In this document: one piece after another, positions 50,801 to 61,345 of the stretch
Layout: every line of letters starts with the position of its first letter
Position numbering within the stretch: position 1 is the stretch's first letter
DNA from: Oxytricha trifallax
Lineage: Eukaryota; Ciliophora; Spirotrichea; Sporadotrichida; Oxytrichidae
Assembly (NCBI GenBank): GCA_000711775.1
Contig: ARYC01017309.1
Span: 38,593-102,592, forward strand
Direction of reading: 5' to 3'
Length of the DNA: 64,000 nucleotides
The notes under the pieces: generated by a model
Seen by the model: only the letters and a program-made list of their open reading frames with translations
Database searches by the model: none
What the model was told of the DNA's origin: nothing
Translations under genes and position numbers: made by a program

Positions 50801-52995
50801 AAAACTTTTTATTATTTATTATTAATTATTTAAATTATAAAAACAAATTTGAATAAAAATTAATGAAAAATAAAAATTTTATGTTCCTTGTTTAAGCTCA
50901 TTAAACTTATGATTTTAATAAACTATATCTAACTAAATATTTGAAATATAGTTGAGAGTTATCAGCAATCTTCATGATAAGAATGTAGGTTACATCCACC
51001 TAGACATAAAGCCTGACAATATCGTCATTTAATCAAACGACTTAACATCATGTGAATCCTCCTTACTAAAATTCAATAATGTAAAATAGTCTAAAGCGGT
51101 ATTTATATTCAATAAAAATTCGTTAATAATAATTAATTTTTTTTTAAAAAAATTAGTAAATTTTATGAGATTAAACTATTTGCAAAATTATAAGAGGTTA
51201 ATCTTTATTATTTATCATAAAATATATATATATTATTAAAAATTATTCATTAAATAATGATCTAAAAAATTTATTGGTGCAATTATGGCTGTTGTCTATT
51301 TAAAAAATGAAAATATTGTACTTTTGCATTTACATTTGTATATTAATTTGACTGAGCATTTTAAAATATGAATATAATACCCTATTATACTCAATGACAT
51401 TCTATTCTCTACAAAAATAGTAACACCACTTATTTTATAATAAAGTTTACTTATTATTTATTATCAAGTAAGTACTGTACTCTATAGATATTAATTATTG
51501 GACTAAAATTATATTAAATTTATATTTCAGCTATTATAATTAAATTTATATTTCAGCTATTATAATTAAATTATACAATTAGAATGATTCCTAAGTAATT
51601 AATTATATTACTAAATCTATTAGACTTCAGTGTATCAATTTAAATAAATCAATATGATCTCCATAAAATCTTAATATCTTAAATAGAATAATATTAATAA
51701 TAATAACAATGATAATAATAATAATTAATATTAATTTAATCAAAGAAATACATAGACGACAAAGGATTTCATTTGGAAAACTTCGAAATTGATGAATTCA
51801 ATGGTAACATAACTTATGCCAGTTTGTACCAAATGCAGAAACAGGGTAAGTATAATATTAATTAAAAAATTAGATTATAATGCTCATTATTTTGCTTTTT
51901 TTATTTGCTTATTACTATTATTGTTATTACTTTTTCTCGTAAATGCGTATAAATTACAAGAAATTATTTTTAATATATAAAATTTAAGTGTCTTAAGAAT
52001 ATTTACATCGTAAACATATTGTCAAAAATAAATTTTCAAATATATACCATAATATTGCAAATTTAATTATTAAGTAATTTAAGTGAATTAATTAGTATTT
52101 ATTATTGAAATATTTTATATAGAATGATAAAATATCAATAAAAAAGAATTTCATTTAAATTAAAAATTTACTTTTCTTGTATAAATTTGATTTAGTTTAG
52201 AAGCACAATAAATAATTTAATTTTGTCATTGACAAATTTTTATCAACTAATCATTCTTTTTAATTTTGACTATATTATTATACAAATCTCTAATTAATTT
52301 AACAATTAATTTTTTTGTGATAAACATTCGAGCAATATTTTAATAAATTAAATTCTCACATTTTGTTCTAAAAATATAATTATGAAAGATTTCTTTTATT
52401 ATGTTAAATAAATTAATTACTGAGAATCTTTTATCTGGAATTTAATTTAATTCTTATTATCTAAGCAATTATTCTAAAAACATTAACTAACAATCAATAT
52501 AAAATTCATAATAACAAATTAAAATTAATTACATTGTTAATTTTACATTAATTTTAGAATAAAAAATTAAGAAAATAATAAAAACAAATTATAAAAATTT
52601 TTATCGATCTAATCAAAAATAACCCAAAATCATGGTTTTATATCAACACCAAGGTTTAGTTTTTTATAATTAAAATTAACATCAAATTATTGATTTAAAA
52701 TGTAAATACTACACCAAAAATAAAGAAAAAACTAAAAATTTATTGTAAAAACTAATAAATTCTTAAATTTAATATCCATATTTATAATTATTATGGATTG
52801 TTATAGGACCCTCTAGAAGAGATGATCTGGTATCAATTTTGTACTTGCTGATATACCTAAAAGAGGGATCTCTGCCTTGGACCAAGAACTTCAAGTTGAG
52901 CACTCTAGAAAAAAATTTCGAAAAAGTTTTAAGCCTCAAGAGACTCTTTCACAATCAAATTGCATAACAAAATAATTTAAATTAAATTTTGATAG
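47839..52995 (+). CDS. Casein-kinase-1-like protein kinase, copy B (fragmented)
   Basis: ATG at 47839. The N-lobe reads RYQLRESLGQGSFGEVWTAT with EVAIKFV (47869-47970). Then MQKLGRSLFDCIKERERLFS and KKTVLQIGIQL (50557-50649), an intron, and NLHDKNVGYIHLDIKPDNIV (50967-51026). An 11-bp pointer leads to KKYIDDKGFHLENFEIDEFN and GNITYASLYQMQKQG (51743-51845). A second intron leads to GPSRRDDLVSILYLLIYLKE with SLPWTK (52807-52885), and a tail to about 52990. No DFG is present between HLDIKPDN and the GNITYAS activation-loop end, and that interval is shorter than usual for CK1. The end of the kinase domain (the counterpart of FYDKPDY in copy A) is missing from the window. A large transposon begins a few hundred bases further on. 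Confidence 0.82.
49095..49650 (+). repeat. Dispersed ~0.55 kb repeat, best-preserved copy
   Basis: An unusually GC-rich island (GACGTAGACGTATCTGAGTG ... TATAATAGAAAGCTCTATT) within CK1 copy B's first gap. Related copies are at 46870-47410 and 25548-25690. It has no long ORF under the Gln code. The 78-codon plus-strand ORF here is low-complexity and not convincing. On the minus strand, GGTTCAATC near 49556 resembles a Pol III B-box, so a tRNA-derived SINE is possible but unproven. Confidence 0.7.
50650..50951 (+). other. Intron in CK1 copy B, 302 nt in germline form
   Basis: GTAATAAT...AATATAG, phase 0, joining LQIGIQL to LRVISNLH. Its length suggests it may contain an IES. Confidence 0.6.
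51038..51744. other. IES in CK1 copy B, 707 bp, pointer ATTTAATCAAA
   Basis: Eleven-bp repeats at 51027-51037 and 51734-51744 in the same codon phase. Joins KPDNIVIQSK to KYIDDKGF. Contains a perfect 26-bp tandem duplication at 51515-51566. Confidence 0.88.
51515..51566. repeat. Perfect 2 x 26-bp tandem repeat
   Basis: The unit begins TAAATTTATATTTCAGC and is repeated without mismatch inside an IES. Confidence 0.9.
51846..52806 (+). other. Intron in CK1 copy B at the conserved Gly codon (961 nt germline)
   Basis: GGTAAGTATAA...TTATAG, phase 1 in the Gly of GPSRRDD, the same place as in copy A. At nearly 1 kb it is far longer than the other introns here, so it probably contains one or more IESs. 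Confidence 0.65.
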
Positions 52996-53274
52996 TTGTA
53001 AAGAGAAAAAACCTGTAAAAATATATAGTAAAAACTATGTATAAAAATAAGTGTAAGTAAATAAATCTCATGTAAGAATCCCGTTATACAAATATAAAAG
53101 TAGTATAAAGATCCAAATTGAGCTAATAGAAATTATAAGAAAATATTATCATCTTACTTTTGGAGTCAGGAATTTTATATTGTTAAAATACATTCGAATC
53201 GGGGAATATGTAAAATAAAAATACAAAATTAATTATATATATTATTGCTACTGATCTTCTACGTGAATTGACTT

Positions 53275-53700
53275 ATTTGCGAAAAGTGGACAAAATGCTA
53301 GTTTTTTTTATATAATGATCACTTTTATTTGCATTTGAGGTCAAAATCGAGATTAATCTTAGTATTACTCTATCAAATTTCCAAAGTGGATACCCATGAC
53401 CAAAGTGGTCAAATTTTGTGTTTCCATTCATGTCTGTCTTATTTTTGCTGAATGGCCAATTTCGGGGTCAAAACGCACATTTACAACTAAAGTGTCCATA
53501 AAAGTGACCAAAGTAGATTTTATTTGTGAAACTGACCATTTCAGGGTTCTTGTAGTAAAAATCGACAAAAATTGGGGTTGTCTGTTGCATTTAGTATAAT
53601 TGGTCATTTTTACAAAATATGGAGTGACCAAAGTCAATTTAGAGAGGAGAGGTCAAAATCTTGAAAAATTTTAGTATATGGTCAAATTTGCTTTGAATCG
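53275..53700. repeat. Cluster of GACCAAA/TGGTCA motifs at the left side of the large element
   Basis: At least ten copies of GACCAAA, GGTCAAA or close variants in both orientations (for example near 53331, 53398, 53407, 53469, 53508, 53538, 53602, 53627, 53651, 53679). They lie in DNA of balanced composition and look like subterminal binding-site repeats of a transposon. Short ORFs on both strands here are by-products. Confidence 0.55.
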
Positions 53701-54658
53701 GCGAGATCGTGATTGCTGGATATAGATTGAGCGCAGTCGCGCAATTATTGATATTTTGAGTGGATTCAGTTTAAAAGGACCAAAACTAGCATGAGCGCGC
53801 AATAGTAGAAGTAATGACACTGCTTTACTAAAAATTTCCAAAAAACCCCACTTTCATTCTCAAAGTCGTCAAATCCGCTTTATGAACTGAAATTCATGAT
53901 CAATACGCTAAGTCAGCTCTATCAACTTGAATTCATCGAGATTAGTCATAAATCTTAAGGTCTGCTTGCTGCTCGATGATTTTGTGTATTTGTTTAAATT
54001 TATTGGTTGTTATGATTCTGAGTGAGCAGGAGCTCAATTCAAGTAATCTATCAAGGTATTATGATTGTGTTGAGTGTAGTCTTACAACTTTAGTTAGGCA
54101 TCTTAGTTTTGCATCTACAAAACTGTAATTTATCAATAGTCAGAGCATGCATTTATGAGAAGAAATATATCGATTGCTATCGCACTCAATTCAACTATGT
54201 CATTGTAAGTAGTACTCTAAATTTGAAAGTAAAGTAGTATGTGCAGTTTCACCTCGCACAAATTGAAACTTTTGAGGGCTTTCTCAATTTTTATTGGAGT
54301 TGATTTAAAAAAAGTTTGGTGTCAAGTTGATTAAAGTCAGGAGCGAACCCTATAGAATTTGTGATTTTTACAAGGAAAGTTTATTGATCAGTTTTAGTTT
54401 CCATTTTTGACTTCATATGCAATAATATACTATAAAATATGAATTAGAGATTTTAAAAATACAGTGATTTATAATTAATCTATGTGCTTTAATATGTAAA
54501 TTGCATTTTAATTGAGAGAGGTTTTATTTTAATTACAGTCTTAGCAGCAGTAGTAATAGCAACTTCAATAGTAGTTGCAGTTGTATAGAAGATGCAAGAA
54601 TTATAGGCACTTTTAGGATTTTCATTTTAAGGTGCAATTCTAAGTGTTGAGTAGTATC
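53701..54658. other. Non-coding left arm of the large element
   Basis: Balanced composition, with GCGCGCAAT-type motifs near 53740-53800. No convincing gene. A Gln-rich plus-strand reading at 54538-54600 (CAG/TAG/TAA run) has no start or context. Confidence 0.4.
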
Positions 54659-55331
54659 TCAAACAAAGCCATACCTCATAGTATGAATCCACTTCTTGAT
54701 GCTGAATGCCCAGAGTCCTCGAAAATCATCCTCGCTCATATTTTCGATAATCTCTTGGATGCGCTTGACCAGCTGCACTCTAAATTTTAGTTATCATAGT
54801 ATACTTACTTGCTAATGATGTTCTGCTGCTTGAGGTTCTTTTTTATGTATGCAAACAACTATTCGATTGGGTTGAGCCAGGGCGAGTATTCTGCGTTGAA
54901 AAGAACATTGACTTTGAAGCGACGAGCAGTCGCAAGCATCTCTGAATATTTATGAATTATCGCATTATCCATCAAGAGCACCACCTTCTTATTGCATAAA
55001 TCTTTGTCAGTTCTTATACTTCTTAGCGTCTGATAGATAAAGTTTTCGAATAGTACTGAATCGAATCCTCCTTCAATTATTTGAGTCGATACCACTCTAT
55101 CAACCGCAATTGCAGCTATCAGACTCATAGAGTATTGCTATCTCTTCATTATTTATTTTTCAATAGACAACTGCCTAGCTTTTAAACCATAATCACCTAA
55201 ATTGGCAAGCATTTCCTTTTGATATTGTGAGATTGGTTTATAGTTTAAATTAAGCTGGATTTGATCTGACAACAATGCTATGGGTTTGATACCATCCTTT
55301 GATTCTTCAAGTTGGCTCTGATTTGGTTATA
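54659..55331 (-). CDS. DDE transposase, C-terminal catalytic block (IS630/Tc1-mariner type)
   Basis: Reads ALLSDQIQLNLNYKPISQYQ, then SLIAAIAVDRVV, a second catalytic Asp in VVLLMDNAIIHKYSEM (Asp codon 54967-54969), and a catalytic Glu in YSPWLNPIE (54862-54864). The Asp-Glu spacing is 34 residues, the classical D34E. A 29-nt intron (54808-54780) separates the Glu block from the last exon (KRIQEIIENMSEDDFRGLW). TGA is at 54661-54659. Apart from the intron, this half is intact. It probably belongs with the upstream block as one transposase. Confidence 0.85.
54780..54808 (-). other. Spliceosomal intron in transposase, 29 nt
   Basis: GTAAGTATAC...AAATTTAG. Restores the C-terminal frame. Confidence 0.75.
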
Positions 55332-55700
55332 GGTCACCTATAAGAGAGGTTGAATAAATTTGAGAACGATAGCAGAGTTGTCATGATAATAGTCTGATGA
55401 TAGTATGCATAATGATTTGGAGTCTAAAGTTAGATATGTTGATTTTGTGGAATCTGGAACCATGCAACCATGAGATATCTTCAGGGTATCTTCATCTGGA
55501 ACCATACAACCTGAGTGCTGAATCCTGTAATTTAAGTTCAGATCCATACAACTTGGATTGATACAACTTGGATCCATACAACCTGGAATCATACTACATG
55601 GATCCATACAACCTTAGCGCGGATTCATGCAATCATAGAGCAGAACCATCCAATCCAAGAGATATCTTCAGGGTATCTTCATCTAGCATAGGAGTTGAAA
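55332..55700. repeat. Internally repetitive segment between the two transposase blocks
   Basis: A perfect 26-bp repeat (GAGATATCTTCAGGGTATC...) lies at 55472-55497 and 55659-55684. Between them are several copies of GGATCCATACAAC and related CATGCAACC units. In the minus frame the 26-mer encodes DEDTLKIS twice. It may be an intron or a degenerate insertion; frames on both sides do not connect simply. Confidence 0.6.
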
Positions 55701-57843
55701 TCATCCTATAATTTCCAGAGATTACTTTTAGACTTTCATCTCTCTCGCTCTTAATGCTATCAAAGATAAGTAATCGCTCCAACTCAGTTCAATAGGATAG
55801 TTTACCAAAGTCAAGAATAGAACCAACATATCATAGACTATCACCATGCAACAACCATCAACTTTCAAATTCAACTTCTTGTACTTACACTCATCTATAT
55901 TCGAGCTGCTTAATACTGAGAGCGATAGCTTTCTAGGAGTTAGCTGAATCACTTCTCTCTATCTCGAACTTAACAAAGACCTGCTTGATTTCTTCAAAGT
56001 CGATTGCAACTTTAGTTTTGATACTCGGTCGATCAATGGCGTGAGCCCTGAATGAATTCGTTTAATCTGTTCATCATCCGAAGTGACTTTCTTGACAGTG
56101 CTCTGCAACTTCAAATTTCTGAACTTCTTCAGAGTACTCGATTAATTTTGGGCACTGTCGTCAACTTCAGGAATAGGAGATAAATCTTTATTCAATGTCT
56201 GTCTTGCTTTCAAACTCTATCGAGGAGGAGTATGTAAAATGGCTGACTTCTATAAGTTGTTCAATAAAAACTATGATCAAATGGCTTACTTTAGAACTGA
56301 TTGATGATTTTTCAGATTTCAACAAAATCGATTGTTTAGCCAACTTATTTAAACTACTGGTGCTAGAATGTAGTCTTGAGATTGACTTTGCCTTAAGTGT
56401 TCTTGATGAATGCTGGATACTTGCTTATGAATCGTTGTTATCAACTTGCACTGAAATACTTTAAGAGCTGATTTCAGCTGGTGGAAGGCTAGATTTTATA
56501 TATGAGATTGCATTTAACTCTTTCGATGATCCTGAAGAATACGATTCATTCAATTTCTTTCCAAGCAGCATTCCTCCATACTGCAACTCCTTATCGCACG
56601 CGATGATTCTCCTATACCTCTTGATTGCAATCATTTTACTATCGTTAGTCTTCCTCTTACCAAAGATACTCTTCTAATTTAATGCCCACTGCTTAAGGGG
56701 TAAGTAGTCTGATCTAAGTTGCTTTCATCAACTGATATTATTACTGCATCCTCTCTTAAGAACTATGATAATAGTCGACTCACCCATAAGCGCTTGCTAT
56801 TATAAGAAGGATCTCTATATTTAACATTCGCCGCCTCTGTCTTACCAAACTTCAAATAAAACTACTCTTTGAGAATTTTATGAATTGTTGAGATGCAAGG
56901 CACTTTGAATGTATACTTTAATGGCAAGCTCGTTTTCATTTCTTGCAATCGATTGTGAATATTTCTTCCAGTGCAATGATAAATCCCAACTTCTTCGATG
57001 CATTCGCCAACAGCAGCAACCAGCTGCTCATTATCTCTCTCCCTCCTCTTGCCAGATTTTTTGGTTCTTAAGGATGCAATACTTTGGTTTTCAACTCATG
57101 CTTAAACTTCTCAACAGTTCTTGATACAAACTCTGCTGTCACTCGCAACTTCTTAAAAATTTACTTTGGCTTCAACTAATCTTCCATATACATCCTTACT
57201 ATCTCAAGTCGCTTATGTGCAAGCTTTGCTTCTCGAGGCTTTAAATAGGGATTGCTTTCTTAAAGACGATTAGAGTTTAGCTGCCTTGAATTTTAATCAG
57301 AGATAGAAATCCAGTTTGAATCAATTGCGTTGATTGCTTATCTTTAGTAGATCCAGATATCTAAATATAATTTGGATTAGAGTGATTCTTAAATTTTAGA
57401 TTATTCTACTTACCAACTTTGATTTGCGAAAATTATTTAAGAACTGCTCAAGGTATTAGCAGAGTGAATCGTCGTTGAGCAAGCTCTTAATCTATAACAT
57501 CTTTCAAATATGCATCGATTCCTTCTAATGGCATCTATATGATCAAACCTCCTTGCAAGGAACCCACTTGAGGAGGAACCTCACCAGAGTTGAGCAGAAT
57601 TCCAGTATTGTATGAATATTTTCCAGGAGCAACCACTTGCACAAAATTCTTTCCTAAAATCACAGGTCCCCACTTCGTAATTTGCTTATCTTAAACCTTG
57701 ATTCAACTTTGCTTGATGTTTTGAAATAAATACTGGCTTAGATGATCGTCGCTGACGATCGAGTGTTGCGATAGCTCTTGCAAAGATTGCGATAGTTATT
57801 CAGATTGCTTGCTTGATTTTTTGGATCTCTGAGCTGCGTTCAT
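55701..57843 (-). CDS. Transposase N-terminal block: HTH region, first catalytic Asp, long Ser/Lys-rich extension
   Basis: ATG at 57843 (MNAAQRSKKSSKQSEQLSQS). Segments in order: WGPVILGKNFVQVVAPGKYS (about 57650); after a 53-nt intron (57413-57361), LKPREAKLAHKRLEIVRMYM; then a winged-helix-like region, RNIHNRLQEMKTSLPLKYTF; then VIISVDESNL, where the first DDE Asp is codon 56729-56727. After it the frame continues as KQWALNQKSIFGKRKTNDSK and a Ser/Lys-rich tract to TGA at 55703-55701, with a 40-nt intron at 56289-56250. The region between the first and second Asp is several hundred codons, against roughly 90 in typical relatives. Two in-frame TGAs in the N-terminal part and a one-base frame change near 56716 suggest decay or sequence error. 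Confidence 0.7.
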
Positions 57844-57918
57844 TTTTATTTTAATTTTAATAAATCTAAATCACAATATCTATGAGTATTCTTTAAAATA
57901 ATAATATATTTTATTAAA
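57844..57918. promoter_or_regulatory. Short divergent promoter region of the large element
   Basis: 75 bp of AT-rich DNA between the leftward transposase ATG and a rightward ATG. Inferred to hold both promoters; no specific motif identified. Confidence 0.4.
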
Positions 57919-58919
57919 ATGAGTTATCTTCACTCTAATGCTAAGGAGCCTGCTGATGTTTCTTATTATAAGATTTACTTTCCTATGGTATTTAGTTTTG
58001 AATCACATCAATTACTCAAATATAAGAAATGTATGGTAGAGCGCAAGCGCTTTTTCAATTCTTTTAAATACCCTGTTCACTATTCATAAAGTGGTCAACA
58101 CAAAGCTAAGATGTTTGAAGGATCTATGTTGGCATTTTTGTTGATATGCGATGATCTATGGAGCATGTGTATCAATACAGTCTTAACGAAGCTTTACAAT
58201 TCAAAAGACTCTCCTCATAAAATGTGATGCATATCATTTAGAAGGCTTACTCTTGCTTTGTTACTCAACCTTCAAAAGCTGCATAATCGTAACTCAAGAA
58301 TTATAAGGGGAAAATTTCTAAAAACGATTATGAAATATTGGGAACTCGATACTCAGATTATGATGAATTTAGGAAAATGGTAGTTCCTCAATGCTAAATC
58401 AACAAGAAGTTGCACTATGTCAACAATGCTATCTTTTAAGACAAGAAAAACATCATTAATGTGTACAAACGAAAGGAAAAAGATAATGAGGAATCTTCCA
58501 TGATGAAATTCGATCAAACTTTGAAAAGCTTGCTCAAGGTCACAGAAATTGAATTGAAAACAGTGTATGCTTAATTCTAAACTATTTATGATGCTCACAT
58601 TAAGAACAGAGAAGCTTATGAGCAAAGAGTTTTTGCAAAGTTGCAAATAGATCCTTCAGTTAAGAATAAGAAAAAATCAAAGAAAAAATCTAATGCCAAG
58701 AAAAATCAAAATGTCACTACTCCTCATACAAACATACCACCACTTCCAAACACACCACCACTCAATTCTATCAATGAAATTCAAGAAGAAGAAAAGGGTG
58801 ATGCTTCCAACAACTAAGAAGTTTATGAGCAGCAAAATCATGTGCAATTATACTATAGTTAAATGCACGATTAGACATGCCATTAGCAAATTTTAAATTT
58901 TTCACACAGCAGCGTTTGA
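57919..58919 (+). CDS. Element ORF 1, unknown protein with basic Lys-rich and Pro-rich parts (one frame change)
   Basis: ATG at 57919 (MSYLHSNAKEPADVSYYKIY). The frame shifts once between 58155 and 58222 with no intron-like sequence. It then runs RYSDYDEFRKMVVPQCQINK, KVTEIELKTVYAQFQTIYD, a Lys-rich stretch (KNKKKSKKKSNAKKNQN) and a Pro-rich one (IPPLPNTPPLNS), ending TGA 58917-58919. About 330 residues. No family recognised. It overlaps the next ORF by about 40 bases in another frame. Confidence 0.6.
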
Positions 58920-59392
58920 ATGACATCCACAATCAGTTTATCGCTGCATTGAGCTAAAGCAAATTCCAATCTTAATAGACATCGTCAAGGTTTATTAGGG
59001 ATCATGAGCAGTTAAGTAAAAGGTTGTTGAAGCAATACAACAAGAAAATTATTGAAAGTGCTTGCACACCTCTGACTTACTAAGAACAGTAGGATCAAAT
59101 AGAAAAAATGATGAAGGACCTTTCAAAGGATTAATAGAGCATCACTGGTTCTTATGATTATTTCAGAGTTTTAACAAAAAAAGATCCTGTTCAACAAGCA
59201 AATTTAGTTAAATTTCAGGAGATCAGTTAAGACGCGGCTGAAAATTATATAACTTTGATGAAGCACCAATTGAAATTAGATTAAATTGAAGTCAACAAGG
59301 CCAGCTAAGGAAATGTTGCTGGAATAAATAATTTCCTTGATTATAAGGAGAAACAAAAAGTGAAACAAAGCAAAGAGAAAGCAACAGGATGA
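58877..59392 (+). CDS. Element ORF 2, helical Gln/Lys-rich protein
   Basis: ATG at 58877 (MPLANFKFFTQQRLNDIHNQ), predicted helical, with FIRDHEQLSKRLLKQYNKKI and ITLMKHQLKLDQIEVNKASQ. Ends at TGA 59390-59392. The same frame is open on the far side of this TGA for another 1.2 kb, so ORF 2 and ORF 3 may be one protein with a nonsense codon or a recoded TGA. Confidence 0.6.
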
Positions 59393-61345
59393 AGCCAAGA
59401 GATAAAGCAGCAAGTAAATTTGATGAACTAGAACCCTAAGGATTTGGGGGTTCCTGATAATACTTTTCAAGTTTAAAAAGATAAAACTGTGACGTTCTAG
59501 TTTCTCGATAGACGTTCTAACATAGAAATGAGTGATGGTAGTGTGCTTTCCAGATCATCTGCTCTTGAAAATTATCCTGATGACCATGCATACCTAAGGT
59601 TTGAGTATGTCAAGGTCGCTCAAAAAACTATGAGAGAGTCATAACTTTACATCCTATCTAGCATGAAAACATTTGCCCTCGATTGTTATGACTATATCAC
59701 TCAATAATTGGAACCTTAAGCACAGATTAAATTTTCTGGATCACCTTTCTTTGAGGAGACAAGCTACAGGCTAATGTACACACCACACTACTTTTAAGAA
59801 TAATAATTCAGCTACAAGATGCATGCATTTCAGATGCGTAGCAAGGCTATGATTTTTTTTAATTTGAACAGTACTTTCAAAAGATCTCTTATAATGGACC
59901 CAAGCAACTATTGTTATCTATCAGAAATTATGGGCTTGCTTGCTATTATCAATGATGCCCCTATGTTTCCCAACTCCACAGCTTTTGCAATGATGCTCTG
60001 TGGTTTGTTGTAAATGCATCCTCACTACTTTTTAAATGATTACTTTCTCAACCCACTAAGATTCCCTCTCATTGATGTTCTGAATTGGTGTGCGTTTGAC
60101 AATAAGTCCAGGAGCTATAAAGTATCTCGCATTCAGTAACTTGATATATTTGAGAGAGATCTCACCAGAGTAGAAAGTCTTTGCATGTTTCTTAAAAGCA
60201 ATAAAGCATATTTTGAAGAGTTATTTAAGAACAAAGGCACTATATTCGTCGAACTGCTTTTTAAAAACTGCGACAATAAAATTCCTCAAAGTCACTTTGT
60301 AGTTATTAGATGCGATAAATTTGGTCAACTCTAATATATGAGCAATAGATACAACAAACTAACCAAACTTCCTGTTGAAATAAAGGACTTTGATGGTAAA
60401 AATACATGGATCAATAATCTCATTCTCGAACTGACTAAAGACTCTGGAATACGCGCAGGAAGTAAAATTGTATTTTGTATCAATATTTACTAATGCATAA
60501 GAGACTTAAAGCCATAGCTATCAATTCTAGGAGGATAAGCAGACACTCGCATTCTGGCAAGAGAATTCTTTTAGAGATTTTTCAGTTGGTAAGTTTTGTT
60601 ATTTATTAATTACTATAGGTATTCCTGCAAAGAGTTGCCGTTTGCAATTGCTGACTTGAAACGCTCAATAGATTACTTAAAGACTCAGACCTGCTGTCTC
60701 ACTTATGAAAATGCTAGCGACATCGATTATAGTGATGAAGACAATGAAGCAACTGAGTTCATCAATCAAAGCCCTGAAGATATTCTCTCAATCAGCAATA
60801 TTTAAGAGAAGTTGACAACTTTTTCAAACATAATGAAAGACCCTTCTCATTGTGCAAGTAAGTAAGTATACTGTTTTAACTAAATAATTACCTTTAGGTT
60901 TTCATTGCAATAAATTAGCTGGTATTATCGATCCAAGAAGCTACTATACGATCCCTATCAAGTTATCGACTTAAGTTTATAACTAGCTGATACCATCTCT
61001 CTCTTTACCAAGCAATCTCGCTAACTTTAAAATGGATTACAATAAAAACTATTCAACTTCGGCAAGGATTTTTATGCGATGCTGAAAGCATAATTGGATA
61101 GTTCCATGATACAGTAGAATGCCAATTTGTATTATTGGCATAGTGAAAGGTAAGATTTGTTATTATTTAAAGCATGTTATATTTAGGCTTGGAGAGATTT
61201 TAACTGATAGGAGGTAATTCAATATCGAGCAACTAAACGTTCAACTTCCTTCAGACTTAAGAGCCGCGATTGAGACCACGAAATTTATGGCATCAACTTA
61301 AAAAAGCTAAGCAGCCTTTGCCACCTATATAAACCAAAATTTGCA
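59393..61345 (+). CDS. Element ORF 3, large protein of unknown function with intact introns
   Basis: Open from the TGA at 59392. Segments: DRRSNIEMSDGSVLSRSSAL, SSMKTFALDCYDYITQQLEP, MDPSNYCYLSEIMGLLAIIN, WCAFDNKSRSYKVSRIQQLD and RAGSKIVFCINIYQCIRDLK. A 30-nt intron (GTAAGTTTTG...ACTATAG, about 60589-60618) leads into CKELPFAIADLKRSIDYLKT and an acidic stretch. After another intron (ending ...CCTTTAG, about 60898) comes SWYYRSKKLLYDPYQVIDLS, then FGKDFYAMLKAQLDSSM. This has a Trp/Tyr pattern faintly like a WWE domain, but I am not confident. A third intron (about 61151-61186) leads to QLNVQLPSDLRAAIETTKFM. Family unknown. Confidence 0.6.

Noticed and set aside
53396-53637. Overlapping ~67-residue ORFs on both strands
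   Set aside because: They fall in the GACCAAA motif array and translate the repeats; composition is not protein-like.
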